A DNA stretch of 64,000 nucleotides from Vesta saturnalis (lineage: Eukaryota; Arthropoda; Insecta; Coleoptera; Lampyridae). Position 1 is the stretch's first letter. Each line of letters begins with the position of its first letter. Shown piece after piece: positions 1 through 10,689 of the stretch. Position numbers and translations under genes: made by a program. Location of the stretch: NCBI GenBank assembly GCA_036346205.1, contig JARFJB010001814.1, forward strand, positions 372,001 to 436,000, written 5' to 3'. Below the pieces are notes generated by a model. The model searched no databases. It was not told where the DNA came from and saw nothing but the letters and a program-made list of their open reading frames with translations.

Positions 1-590
1 ATAAAAGAAGCAAAAGGCTAAAAATGTATACTAGGTAAGTTTTTAGTGTAAGTAATTAGATTTTAAATTTTTCTTTTATATTACATATGCATAGTTTATT
101 TTAACATTTGGAGTCACTAGTGCGCTGTAAAGAGCTGAACTTTACAAACTAAAAACAACCAACATTGATGATCTGAGAAATATGCTTGAAGCGTATATTC
201 ACGACACTAAAACAAAATTTTAAGAAAATTTAAAATAAAATATGATCGTGTTACGTTATGGTAAAGTTGCGATACTACTTAGATTTATTTCCGTACTACA
301 GTCATAATTACCAAAAACGGATGGAACGGCGATAATTAATTTTTGCTTGTCATAATTATCGAGGAAATATAAATCAACAACCCTGTGGAGACTTTAAAAA
401 CTTCCCTCCAATTTTTACCTAGTCGAAAATATTAAATATCGTACAAAATAAAATTCAAAAAGTTTTATTAACAGGCATTTAGTCGCACACGTCCAAGTGA
501 CCAGTGGAATGATTTGTGACGTCCGATTAAAATCTAAATTTAATTGTTTACATTAATTTTAAAATCTATTGTAAATATATTATTTACGTT
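1..590. other. AT-rich non-coding stretch
   Basis: No open frame with recognisable protein motifs, no structured RNA and no repeat that I could pair elsewhere in the window. It leads into the decayed LTR that follows. Confidence 0.6.
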
Positions 591-985
591 GTAACGTGTT
601 GTAACGTCCCATTTTTTAGCCAATCGTTACCTTAATAGAGGTTTTTGAATTTGTGCTATTGTTTGCAAATATATTTACATTACTTGGGTATATTTAGGCA
701 TCTTTTTTCTTTTAATATTTCGGTGGATAAGTCGACATTTTCATCGTCTATAATAAATATTTAGCCACATCAATTTTGTTTTATGCTCAAGGCGAACCTG
801 AGTTCATTTCCGTTCAGTCTACCGTGCAACATATATGTATCTTGGGTTGACCTTCCTGCATAAGGTATGCAACTGCTTGTAATTACATTTTTGTATTAAC
901 TTATTACATCTAATAGGGAAAACCCTCCCTTGTGTTAAGGAATTTTCGTACCGATTTTTGTTCATATATCAATTCATTTAATTTA
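591..985 (+). repeat. Decayed LTR fragment (57.6/60.8-kb family)
   Basis: This stretch lines up, with many substitutions and small gaps, with the first 350-400 bases of the LTRs at 57.6 and 60.8 kb. Shared landmarks in the same order are a TGTAACGT-like start, the AATCGTTACCTTAATA block, a CATC...CGTCTATAATA block, TTCCGTTCAGTCTACC and GCATAAGGTATGCAAC followed by TAATAGGGAAA. No partner LTR, primer-binding site or internal region follows, so this is a truncated relic. Homology is direct observation; calling it an LTR depends on the better preserved pair at 57-62 kb. Confidence 0.6.
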
Positions 986-1857
986 GGTGCTATACTCTCA
1001 AAATAAAATTGCGGTCGAGAACTTCATTTCTTAACGATACGATAAGGAAAAACACCAGGTAACGTAAGCTAATTTCCAGCTCTGTTCAATAATGTAAAGG
1101 CAAACGTAATGTATGCTCGAACTAGCGCAACCAGAACAGATGAGCGCGCGTAACTTACGTAACTACAAGCAACGCCTCTTTCCATATTTAAGCACACAAA
1201 AACAAAACGTATCTCCAACTTAAGCTTTTCTTCAAGATAACAAAATTTGATTATCATGCACGCCATTTTGACCTCATGGCGTCATCCACCACGCTGTCTT
1301 CAATATGGAAGATATTTCGCCGAAAAATATAATTTCAGAACAAATCAGCATTATTAAAAAGAAAAGGGAAAATGCCTAAGTGCCTTCCGTACTAGGAAAA
1401 AAAATGCAAAATACCAGATCCTGTAAAAATACGGATTCCGGATGTCGACAGGGGTAGAAGTTGACACCAGAAACATTTGTAGGGCCATTTTGGAACTGAT
1501 GGCAAGATGTATGAGATTAGCACTAAGGAAGTACGATTGGCTGAAAAGTATTATAGAAACCAGTTTGCTATTTATAACGAGAGGAAGCTCTAGATGCAAA
1601 TTTGACTAGTGACTGGTGGGAAATTTTCAATCATAGATGGTCAATATTTCAGGAGCTGTAACAGCAAGGAAAGTAGAAGGTTGTTTGATTACAAATGGTA
1701 AACTGAAACATTTTTTATAGAGTGAAAGACTGTCTTTTTATTTCACAACCACTAATAAAAATTCGTCCAAGATGGTTTGCGTTGTATCTTTATTATCTTT
1801 ATTTGTTACTAACAGCACACGGCGCGCTTTACTGCGCTCAAATTTAAAACACATTTT
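986..1857. other. Non-coding, nothing recognised
   Basis: Short open frames here encode nothing I recognise. No repeat partner was noticed elsewhere in the window. Confidence 0.5.
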
Positions 1858-1992
1858 TGCTCTTCCTCTCCTCTCCTCTCTTACTCCATCCTGTCCCGTC
1901 CGCGCGCGCATCTCCTCTCCCTCTCTCTCTCCTCTTCTCTCCTCTTCTCCTCTCCATCTCCTCTCCTTCTCCCTCTCCTCTCCTCTCCCTCC
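1858..1992 (+). repeat. CT-rich polypyrimidine tract
   Basis: Imperfect runs of CTCCTCTC-type words with almost no purines on the plus strand for about 130 bases. The apparent open frames across it on both strands (Arg/Glu/Gly-rich or Ser/Leu/Pro-rich) are by-products of the low-complexity composition. Confidence 0.85.
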
Positions 1993-2162
1993 ATTTCCTA
2001 AAAAATTTTTAAATTTGCAATAAAAATATTGACCGTCACTTATCAAGATAAAAACTAACCTACCTTTTTAAGTTTGACCAAACAATACACCTTTACAAAA
2101 TTTCATCTAAATGTTTTCAGCGTTTCCGAGATTAGCGTAAACGAACATCGTGACACCAGATT

Positions 2163-2168
<6 letters not shown>

Positions 2169-2240
<72 letters not shown>
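2169..2240. repeat. (TA)n microsatellite
   Basis: About 35 TA units with one TG interruption near the right end. It ends exactly where the left arm of fold-back element 1 begins. Confidence 0.95.
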
Positions 2241-3293
2241 GATGAATCTTATCTAATCCCAAAATTAAAGTACTAGAACTCATCATTCTAAGCAAAAAGC
2301 TCATATGTACATGGGTCCGGAAGTGCTTCGTTTCGAGATACAGGGTGTCAAAGTTGAAAAAAAAATTGCGTTTTCTTCAATATCTTTCGACTGTTTCGAA
2401 ATAGTTTCATGAAATTTCGTATACGGGGTTTTTGGGATGACAAATTCAAATTTGTGGTCCATTTAGTTGTGGTTTCTAGTAGCGCAACCATTTCGACCAC
2501 TTTAAATCATTGCAACTTTTGTGCTACACTGTATGCCATTTTGGACTAAAAATCGATTCTCCTGTCTTTTCTGCTACAAAAGGTATATCTTAGTGAAGTC
2601 GCTAGGAGCAACCCTTTCCGAGAAAAGACATTAAAAAAGAAAATTAATATTAAAAGTATACATGTTGTATGTCTAGGCATTCTATCGTATTTAATTATGG
2701 ATTTTTATTAAAATTCTTATTATCAATGAACGGAAAGAGACAGATAAGTACATAATCGTAAACAAGTAAGTTACTTAGAACAAGTTAAATTGCCCATAAT
2801 TTGTAGAACCTGTCAGAACTATGCACCTCCGAAAAGTTAGCACTACGATGATGTGAAATTTATAAAACCAGTTTTTCTACGAGAGGAAGGTGTGCAATTA
2901 GCGACATCACTGGAGAAATATCCATTTTTAGAAGAACAGATTAGGAGAATCATTTTTAGTCCAAATGGCATACATGTCAAACTAAATTGTATTTAAAGGG
3001 AAATGTTTATTGCACCCTATAAAATCCCAACCAAATGGACCACAAATTTGAATTTTTATCCCTAAAAACACAGCCGTTATACGAAATTTATGAAAATCTG
3101 TTTCGAAACCAGTCCGAAATGTATATTGAAGTCAAAACGCGATTTTTTTCAACTCTTGCACACCCTGTATCTCGCGAAACGAAGTCATTTCCGGACCCAT
3201 GTACATATGCAACTTTTTGCTTAGAATTCTGAATAGATGTTAATCTAGACAAATGCCTTTAATAAATTTTGGCGGATTAGATAAGATTCACCT
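2241..3293. mobile_element. Fold-back element 1 (long inverted arms)
   Basis: The left arm (about 2241-2610) and right arm (about 2895-3293) are imperfect reverse complements over roughly 370 bases. Paired landmarks are GAATCTTATCTAATCC with GGATTAGATAAGATTC at the outer ends, TACATGGGTCCGGAA with TTCCGGACCCATGTA, GAGATACAGGGTGT with ACACCCTGTATCTC, and AATTTGTGGTCCATTT with AAATGGACCACAAATTT. Only about 280 bases separate the arms and no transposase is encoded. This is a non-autonomous DNA transposon or fold-back element. Both outer ends abut TA tracts, so any target-site duplication cannot be read. Confidence 0.8.
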
Positions 3294-3351
3294 GTATATA
3301 TATATATATATATATAATTATATATATATATATATATTATATATTATATAA
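3294..3351. repeat. (TA)n microsatellite, imperfect
   Basis: TA repeats broken by AATTATA and ATTATATTATA interruptions. It lies between the right end of fold-back element 1 and the left end of fold-back element 2. Confidence 0.9.
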
Positions 3352-4344
3352 ACACTAAAGTTGGACAATGGGAAAATTTTATTATTGAAATTTCTGAAAA
3401 CTTATTGGTTCGTTTCTGCATGTCTGACAACCAAAAAATCCATTTGTCACGTGACAATAGATTTGGCGGGAATTTTGAAAAATGTTAACTGTGGTGGGTC
3501 AAATTGACAAGATATCGAAAAATTGTATTAAGAAAATGTATTTTGCATGCAACAAAGACCCCATATACCCCTCTGCTTTTATTACGAAACATCATAAAAT
3601 CGTGTTTTACCTGGAAATAGTTTTAATAAATTACATAATTTTAGGTCAAAATTAATCAAATATTTGTAAAATAGGCAATTTGTGAGAGGAAAATTTTAAA
3701 AATACGATTTAGCCTCGTCACTGGTTGTGTTCATGCCCTATATATTGAAGCGCATGAACTGTTCTAATATTTTTAACAGGTAAATAAAATGTAAACGAAG
3801 TAATATTTGTAATTAAAACTGAACAACACATTATTTATCCTTATTAAATTTAATATTGGTTAGTACGTTGGAAATTAGCGATATTTTTGAATTTAATAAG
3901 TTGGGTTTGGAAAAATAAAATATTTCGGTTTATAAGGATGAAAATTATTGCTCTTTAAAGTGCACCTCATAGTTTAAGATACATAAATTATGTAATTTAT
4001 GTTATTAAAACTATTTCCTGATAAAACAAGATTTTATGTTTCGTAATAAAAGCAGAGGGGTATAAATGGTATTTTTTTTTTCTGATTTGGTTGAAAATTG
4101 GTATATGGGGTCTTTGTTTCGTTCTAAATACATCTTCTTAATACAATTTTTCGATATCTTGTCAATTTGACCCATTTTTCGGCATTATAGTTAACATTTT
4201 TCAAAATTCCCGCCAAATCTATGCTCACGTGACAAATGTCACAATGGATTTTTTCGTTGTCAGATTGCAGAAACGAACCGCCTATAAAGTTTTTCAGAAA
4301 TTTCAATAATAAAATTTCATATGTCAACTTTATGGCGGTTCCTG
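3352..4344. mobile_element. Fold-back element 2 (long inverted arms)
   Basis: The left arm (about 3355-3645) and right arm (about 3980-4343) are imperfect reverse complements. Paired landmarks: AATTTTATTATTGAAATTTC with its complement near 4300, GGTTCGTTTCTGCA with TGCAGAAACGAACC, GACAAGATATCGAAAAATTG with CAATTTTTCGATATCTTGTC, and CCCCTCTGCTTTTATTACG with CGTAATAAAAGCAGAGGGG. No coding capacity. It is a different family from element 1, yet it is also bordered by TA tracts on both sides. Confidence 0.8.
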
Positions 4345-4354
4345 TATGTATATG

Positions 4355-4358
<4 letters not shown>

Positions 4359-4422
<64 letters not shown>
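4359..4422. repeat. (TA)n microsatellite
   Basis: About 31 TA units directly after a TATGTATGTA lead-in at the right end of fold-back element 2. Confidence 0.95.
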
Positions 4423-4424
<2 letters not shown>

Positions 4425-6341
4425 TTGTGCATACTAATATATTTCTCCAAATAACGGTAACATATGCACTCATTCAGAAACCGAGTAAAACTATTTGTAT
4501 TTTAACAAACAACAATTGTCAGCACGGCGCGTCTGTTTCACTTACAAGTGATAGCATTCTTCAAAAGGAAACGGTATACAATTTTTTTTGTTAAATCAGA
4601 AATTTAATTCACCGATCGCAAAGGTAGTTTACATGTACGTATAAAATGTGTTTTACACTTTTGACTTATTACAAAACAATAACTATTCATACTATATGGC
4701 AAACAATTTTCTGTAGAAAAACGTTATTTCTTAAACATGGTGAAAATTAAAGACCGGAAGATAGGTATCCAAAAAAACCTTTAAGTTGTATATTGAAAAT
4801 GAATAGTAGGAACAATTTTAGTTCAAAGCGTTATACAAAATTTCAACAAAGTTTGTTGAAAGTTGGTGAAATATAGCCAAAGATACAAACTATCTTATTA
4901 ACCTATTGAATTCTGAACATTTGCACTCCATTCCAGAAAACTATTTCGTATTTTCGCTCAATAGTCGCTCACTTATGTTGCTGTAGAGTTTAAATCTTTC
5001 AACAAATTATTGTGGGCGCATTAGAAACATAACTCAACTTAAGTAAAAACAAAGAGAAATTAGTTACGGTAAGAGGACAAGTTCTCTTAAATCAAATGGC
5101 CCATCATATTACCGTCCATTTGACATCAAGTATTAATATACATCCGGCATGGTTAGTATTTGGCATAATTGCAGTGCATATGCTTTATAAAGAATATTAA
5201 GGTAAGATACGATAAATATAAGAATATACTTTTAAATATAATCAATATGATTACTTCATCATTGCTCTAATAGGTAATTGAATACACTCATCACATATGT
5301 CATTCTCTATTCAGCTTTTCTAAATAGGGCGTGTATTTAGATTTATTTGTGAATGCCCAAAGAGCTGATAACAATCCTATTTCGTAAATAGAGTTTTGAG
5401 CGTAATTATTATTTCAATTACTACCTATTGAATTATTTGTGAACATTGAATCGATGAACTGTATTATTGTATAATGCAGGTTAAAAATTACTTTTGAATC
5501 ATTTTATTATTGTTAACGTCGCCCCAAGGACTATCAACTACTGAAAGGAAAATACTTGAACCATTTTAATCAGTTTCCGAATTACATTGTCATTTCAGAG
5601 GTCCTCACGAACAAATAAATTATTTGGAGCCCAACGCTTATTTATCAGTAATTAAATAAAACTCACGAGTAATCTTTTTGGATTCTCTTTTAACGCCATT
5701 AAAAGAAGGCCAACGTATATAATCATGCAATTCTACAAAGTTTAGGTACAAACCATTAATCAGGATACACTTTTTGTGTATCCTACGTAACATGGGTGGA
5801 TTTAAGTATGTACTTGTCATGTGTACATTATTTTTTTTTATGAATTATACACTTGTCCATTAGTTATTTTAATAATAATCAGTTGCAATAGTTTCAATGC
5901 AAGGACCTAAAACTTTACAATAACACTTTGATTAGTAACTGTCATCTGTGACAAATAACTATAGTGGCGTCGCCGTGTCGTAATTAGGTAGTAACATTAT
6001 CATGCTAATACAATAAAAATTTCGTTTGCACCGATAATAAATTAATATCCAAGTAATACTCAACTTTAAGGTTTACATAAACAATTTGCACCGTTGCGTT
6101 TAGTAGCGTTCTTAGTTAAGACTACCTTAAGAATTGAGGAATGACAACGCAGCACTATCAGCAATTTTACGCGACCTAATCTTACTCACTTTTATTCGTC
6201 TTGGAATTTCTGTCTATATTAAATTAATTCTTTATTGCGTTGTTAAATAAATGGAAAACACGAATTAATATATACATAAAATGGCGAACAAAATAATTGT
6301 AATAAGATTATTTTTATTTTAGGACACTGTAAAGACCAAAC
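4423..6341. other. Non-coding, nothing recognised
   Basis: AT-rich sequence without recognisable protein motifs on either strand. It could be intergenic or intronic, or ancient transposon sequence beyond recognition. Confidence 0.5.
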
Positions 6342-6702
6342 AGAACTCTGAACTTTTCTAATAAGGAAAAACAGATGCTGTTAAACGTTATTCATAAATA
6401 TAAAACTATTATTGAAAATAAAAGAACGGACGGTGTAAGTATGGACGAAAAAAATAAAGCCAGGGAGAACATCGACATTCTCGACAAAAGATTGTAGCCA
6501 AGACAAAAGACTAGATCCCTAAAAAAATTTATAACAATAAAAAAATGGTCCTACGGAAAGCTATCGCAGGGAAAAGGAAAGAACAGGTGTGTTTTAAGCA
6601 CATTATTTTACTGTTCCGTTAAAAGTTTCTTGTTTTAGGAGGTGGTGTACCATTTGAATCAAATTTAGTATGTATTGATATAGATAATGTTGGCATACAG
6701 GT
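6342..6702 (+). pseudogene. Myb/SANT-like DNA-binding protein relic
   Basis: The first exon segment (about 6348-6588) reads NFSNKEKQMLL, then HKYKTIIENKRTDGVSM and EKNKARENI. This matches the start of the Myb/SANT-like (zeste-type) DNA-binding domain found in the accessory proteins of PIF/Harbinger transposons and their domesticated relatives. A TAG interrupts it near 6497 and the frame is unclear after that. A GT...AG intron (about 6589-6639, ending TTGTTTTAG) joins to a second exon whose first codons complete the Gly-Gly-Gly motif that follows this domain in the family; the exon ends at a CAG|GTGAG donor near 6703. Retained splice sites suggest a once-spliced gene. No Harbinger transposase sits next to it; the nearest ones are at 9.2 and 39.4 kb. 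Confidence 0.6.
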
Positions 6703-6917
6703 GAGGGTTTGTTTATGATGCCGTTTTATTATATTAATGTTTCTCAAGAACGTTTTAGCTCTAACACGACTGACTGGCATACATCTCTATGGTAAATATC
6801 ATACAATTTCAAAAAGCCGTTTTTGACTTAGGCCAGGATGTAAACAAATATCGTACTTCTAATGTTTCTTATAGCAACAACCTGCAGATACAGAAGATTT
6901 TGAATTACGTATCAATT

Positions 6918-6919
<2 letters not shown>

Positions 6920-6961
<42 letters not shown>
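6920..6961. repeat. (TA)n microsatellite
   Basis: About 21 uninterrupted TA units, followed directly by a short GC-rich block containing a perfect hairpin. Confidence 0.95.
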
Positions 6962-6962
<1 letters not shown>

Positions 6963-6982
6963 GAGTAGTTCCGTAGCTACCA

Positions 6983-7007
6983 GTGTTCCGCGTATTCCGC
7001 GGAACAC
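6983..7007. other. Perfect 10-bp hairpin in GC-rich block
   Basis: GTGTTCCGCG and CGCGGAACAC are exact reverse complements separated by TATTC. The surrounding 80 bases are far richer in G and C than the neighbourhood and also contain GGGCTCCAGCCC. This could be a transposon end. No protein or RNA identity is evident. Confidence 0.6.
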
Positions 7008-7492
7008 GGGCTCCAGCCCATAAGGGCCCGTAAAGGACCCGCATTTGCATCTTGCTAATTAAGAATAAAATAAAACTTTCATTGTTAGGATAGATAGTTC
7101 TTCGCAAGTGTGGCCAAAGCAAAAAGCTCATGAAAGGCAACGATTTATATCAAAATTCCTTAGTTCCGCAAAATATCACGTTCACGGCATCAAGGTGGCG
7201 TCGGATTGTCGGGTGTCGTGTAGGATTAAGGACCTGAGACAGACCTGAAACACTAACAATTTTATGCATAATAGAAATTTTACATCATGTAGATTGTACC
7301 CGGCCAAAAATTTTACAACCGTACCTGTTTTTCTTAGTAAGAGCCATTAGTGATTAATTAATAGCGAAAAAATAAAAAATATTTCACACTTGCACTTGCA
7401 TCGTTATAGATCTGGCATTTACTCGATATCCGTGTTATTTATTGGACTATTGTACTTGTAACTTTGATTCAATTTCTTGTGAAGCACAGCGC

Positions 7493-7494
<2 letters not shown>
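7008..7494. other. Non-coding, nothing recognised
   Basis: Mixed composition with a GC-richer patch near 7180-7250 (GGCGTCGGATTGTCGGGTGTCG). No motif identified. Confidence 0.45.
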
Positions 7495-7580
<86 letters not shown>

Positions 7581-7591
7581 ATATATATATA
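7495..7591. repeat. (TA)n microsatellite
   Basis: About 48 TA units with two ACATATACATA interruptions near the right end. A GTGCGT/GT tract begins some 15 bases later, so the two simple repeats are compounded. Confidence 0.95.
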
Positions 7592-7606
7592 AATGTACCG
7601 CGGATG

Positions 7607-7666
7607 GCGGGCGTGCGTGCGTGCGTGCGTGTGGGTGCGTGCGTGCGTGCGTGTGTGTGTGTGTGT
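7607..7666 (+). repeat. GTGCGTGC / (GT)n tract
   Basis: Alternating purine-pyrimidine GCGTGCGTGC words pass into a short (GT)n run. It marks the left edge of the tRNA-like cassette. Confidence 0.85.
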
Positions 7667-7925
7667 GAATCCTTGCGATATTGCAGGCTCACATTCCATT
7701 AAAATAAGTACTTTGATTGTAATCTCATTATATTTAGAATTAACATCGGTTCTACATACATAAAGACAAAGGTTGCACCGATTGAGGCTTGAATCTCGAT
7801 GGCGCAGATGGTTAGCGCGGTACTCTAGCAAAGTACACGCCGTAGGTTCGAACCCTACTCGAAGTAAACCTTTTATTTATGTATTTAATAAAATTTCTAA
7901 TAATTTTTAATTGAATGTATTCTAA
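7663..7925 (+). repeat. tRNA-like cassette, copy 1
   Basis: This segment recurs twice in inverse orientation at 27.65-28.2 kb. About 125 bases upstream of the tRNA-like core (from GCGATATTGCAGGCTCACATT onward) and about 60 bases downstream (TTTTATTTATGTATTTAATA) are conserved. Conservation on both sides of the core means the unit spread as a DNA segment, not as a tRNA retropseudogene. The SINE family was not recognised. Confidence 0.65.
7793..7865 (+). tRNA. tRNA-Ala(AGC)-like gene or pseudogene
   Basis: A cloverleaf can be drawn. The acceptor arms ATCTCGA/TCGAAGT hold one mismatch and one wobble. The D stem is GCGC/GCGC around AGATGGTTA. The anticodon stem GTACT/AGTAC encloses loop CTAGCAA (anticodon AGC at 7827-7829). 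The T stem GTAGG/CCTAC encloses TTCGAAC. The A box (TGGCGCAGATGG) and B box (GGTTCGAACCC) are both present. The acceptor end differs from the GGGG start usual for eukaryotic tRNA-Ala, and the element is repeated with its flanks, so it may be a repeat-borne tRNA-like sequence and not a working decoding tRNA. Confidence 0.6.
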
Positions 7926-7964
7926 ATCGTCTTTTGTATATTATCTGGATTTTATAGCTATTGG

Positions 7965-9171
7965 TTTGAAGTTTACACTTACATTGGAGAATAAATGTTA
8001 CGGTTCAATAAGAGCAGCATTAAATGCACATACCTCAATTGGGGGCTTTGATCCTCCACAGTGTTCTTCGACTAAAGAATGAGTTCTGAACAAGTCATGA
8101 CCAGGAATAACATAAGCACAGGGATTGCTCTGCATGATTAATTGAGCTTAAGATTTGTTACCTTGAATTTCAATATCTACAGAACAAATTCCTTCTACTT
8201 GAGATACGTGTTGATTACTAGCCATGGTTATTTCTTGAAAACACCATTTCTTTTCCAGTTTGTATAGTTTAATAAGCAATAAATGAAGCAGTGCTCCCCG
8301 TATCTACTAGCGCTCGAGTTTTGTATCCACTTATTAAAACCGTAACCATAGTTTTATTCAGATTAGCTGCGGAGATTATGCACGATAGAGTTTGTCCATC
8401 ATTTCTGTTTTCTGCATCTTCCGTTACTAAGGTTGCTGCGGCTCCGGGAAACTTGCTTTGACAAACTTTGGCAAAATGACCTTTTTTTCCACAAGACATG
8501 CAAGTAGTATTAAAGGCTGGACAGTACTTACGTACATGGCGCTTGCTACCACAGAAATAATAATTAGCTTTGCGAGTAGAAGAGAATGCGTTTATGTTCG
8601 TAACTGAATGAAAATTTTCGCTATTTACTTGTGCCATTGCTCCAGATCTTACTTGTTTATATGCGTCGATTAAGGCTAAGTCATTATTCTCCAATAACCT
8701 TTGGCGAATGGCGTTTGAAGTTAAATCTGATATAAATTCGTCTCGAACGGAATCATTCTCATTTTGTACAGCACTTGTACCTTTAAAACAACAATCCTTC
8801 GCCAACAGTTTTAAAGCTTGTAGAAATTGGTCTATGTTTTCTCCATGCTGCTGTATTGTTTTAGCTAGTCCATGTGTGACATATATTGGGAGGTCTGATG
8901 AAGATAATATCAAGTCTTGAAATTGCGGTATTGTAGACGTCCTTTATGTGGTTATAAACGTTTGCCGACAAATATGGTTTACTAGCAATTGAAATTTAGT
9001 TTCTTCAGAAAAATCTGGAACAATTGTATCCACACGACTAGAACTTACAAATGTTGCGTCTAAGAAGTTTTGAAACATCTTTTTCCAGTGCGTCAATTGA
9101 GTTGACAAATCGGAAGTGAAAGATAGATCACCCTCAAACCTTTTTGGACATAGATATTTATCCATGCTCAA
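7965..9171 (-). pseudogene. gag: Ty3/Gypsy-type gag-protease relic
   Basis: On the minus strand a Gag N-terminal part (9171 down to 8944, starting near MDKYLCPKRFEG) continues after a frameshift near 8920-8945 into a second frame (8913 to 8269). That frame carries a first, degenerate zinc knuckle and an intact CX2CX4HX4C knuckle (CMSCGKKGHFAKVC). It then enters a retropepsin-like active-site region with the Asp-Thr-Gly core (ALVDTGSTASF). Traces of the protease-to-RT linker continue in broken frames toward 7965 (for example KPPIEVC, seen in Gypsy pol proteins before RT). No RT, RNase H or integrase is present. Gag would package element RNA and the protease would mature the polyprotein. The block from 8463 rightwards is duplicated at 15.9 kb. 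Confidence 0.8.
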
Positions 9172-9244
9172 TAATTTGCTAATAGTTTCATAAATTGCAA
9201 TCTATTAAACTATTATTGCTCTACTGATTACAGTGAGTATGGCA

Positions 9245-9660
9245 GCTAAACTACTTGATATTTTATTTATACAAGAAATTCACTACACCTACTATTATTG
9301 AAAATGGCGGAATCATGTGTATAACCGAGCCAGCTCGTCATGATTTCCAAATTAGAATTTAATATCGCTTGAACATTAATAGAAAAATAACCTTTCCTGT
9401 TACTAAATACTTCAGCATCTTGACCTCCAGGCGATTATATTTTTACATAAGTGCAATCAATGGCACCTAAAACATCTTAATAAACTCTGGCCTTAACCGT
9501 ACAATTGCTTCCGATACTCTGGTGACAATTCTTGATGAAGTGGAATTGTGAAACCCACAAAAATCTGCAATTGACATCAAATGTCAGCGTAGAATCGTAG
9601 CGTTGCTAGTTCATCGGCGATACACAATTGTTTCTATAAAAATGTATTTATCGAAATAAT
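9245..9660 (-). pseudogene. HARBI1-like PIF/Harbinger transposase fragment, copy A
   Basis: Minus-strand translation in two frames gives ADFCGFHNSTSSRIVTRVSEA and, further on, GAIDCT followed by SPGGQDAEVF and NRKGYFSINVQA. These are hallmark segments of HARBI1-type transposases: the helix-turn-helix-like region and the block with the first catalytic Asp (AIDCT). A stop after YVKI, frameshifts and a stop before IKYQVV disable it, and the second Asp and the Glu are missing. It lies upstream of the gag relic on the same strand. Copy B is at 16.7 kb. Confidence 0.75.
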
Positions 9661-10267
9661 GACACCCCATGAACTTCAGCCATACGATGGTGATGTTTGG
9701 TCCAAGTCAAATTACTTTTTGTACGATTACCATGGAGACATCGAAGGATCCCGAAGTCAGCCACTTTTGGTACAAAGTACTGTCACATTATAATGTCTTA
9801 TTTAGGTGGTTGGAGAAAAATATATTTTTTCTGCAACGAGTGTTTAACACAAACAACGTTTTCATCCGCAAGTAAATTCATTCTTTAAAAATCAATAGAT
9901 AGTGAGTCACTTCACAGTCTATTATAATGTATTTTAATGACGATTTTAATATCGATTTAAAAAAAGTTGTTTATTGTACGCTTTTACACCTGTCTTATCA
10001 ACTTTTGATGGTCTATAACGATATTTTCGTTTTCTTTCATAAGTGGTTCTTTTGAATTCTTTTCGTATTCAAGAAATTACTACAAATGTATTTGCTTACA
10101 CAAATCTTTAGAATGGAGTTATTCTTAAAACAAATTTAGTTTGATTTTACAAATAACACATTTCGATTATTTTGAAGTATTTTGGATTCTTCTGTAGTGG
10201 ATAAGTAGTGATTGTAAAGAATTATGTAAACTTCTATACGAAAATATTTGTATATAGTATACAGTAT

Positions 10268-10612
10268 AGTAGAGAGTGTTCTGGTTTGTCATCTTTAAGG
10301 CAGTTTAACAATATTTAATTTTTAATAACCTCTAGTTATTCTTTACTAAAATTTGAAATTTAATTTTTAGAGTTGGCTTTTTACGTTTCTCAAACTATTG
10401 TATTAATAGCAGGCTGATGTTTATGTTTTAATTTTTCAACTTTAACAAAATTGTTTACAACATCTTTAACAATTCTTACAAATATTACTACTGACGAAGA
10501 TAACTGTAAGTGTTATCGAAACGTTTAGATTGTATAATTTAAATACACCATTAAAAATCCCAAAAAAGATAAGTATTTTATTATGAGTGTTAATGGTGAA
10601 AGTTTACATTTT
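10268..10612 (+). mobile_element. Penelope-like element terminus, copy 1
   Basis: This segment matches the termini at 30.6 kb (inverse) and 36.9 kb (direct). Shared landmarks run from GTTCTGGTTTGTCATCTTTAA through TTCTCAAACTATTG, the CTGACGA...GAAACG core, ATACACCATTAAAAA and AAAAAAGATAAGTATTTTA. No coding sequence is attached. It sits inside the 970-bp piece present in block A and absent from block B. Confidence 0.75.
10491..10522 (+). ncRNA. Hammerhead-ribozyme-like core in Penelope end
   Basis: CTGACGA fits the hammerhead CUGANGA core. The hairpin GATAAC/GTTATC then takes the place of stem II, and GAAAC follows. Hammerhead motifs are known from Penelope-like elements. Stem III could be the two-base AC/GT pair giving a GTA cleavage triplet, but I cannot draw a convincing stem I, so activity is uncertain. 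Related cores lie at 30.69, 33.88 and 37.14 kb. Confidence 0.45.
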
Positions 10613-10689
10613 CATATAAAGTTAGGAGTACGTACGGAGTGAATAATTATTACGTTAAAGACATTCGACTGAACTGTACGGTTAATCGG

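Noticed and set aside
1738..2046. Arg/Glu/Gly-rich and Ser/Leu-rich frames
   Set aside because: They lie over the CT-rich low-complexity tract and are open on both strands for that reason.
2107..7702. Frames containing Tyr-Ile runs
   Set aside because: They are translations of (TA)n tracts. Apart from the tracts at 42.2 and 52.4 kb, no conserved protein sequence continues next to them.
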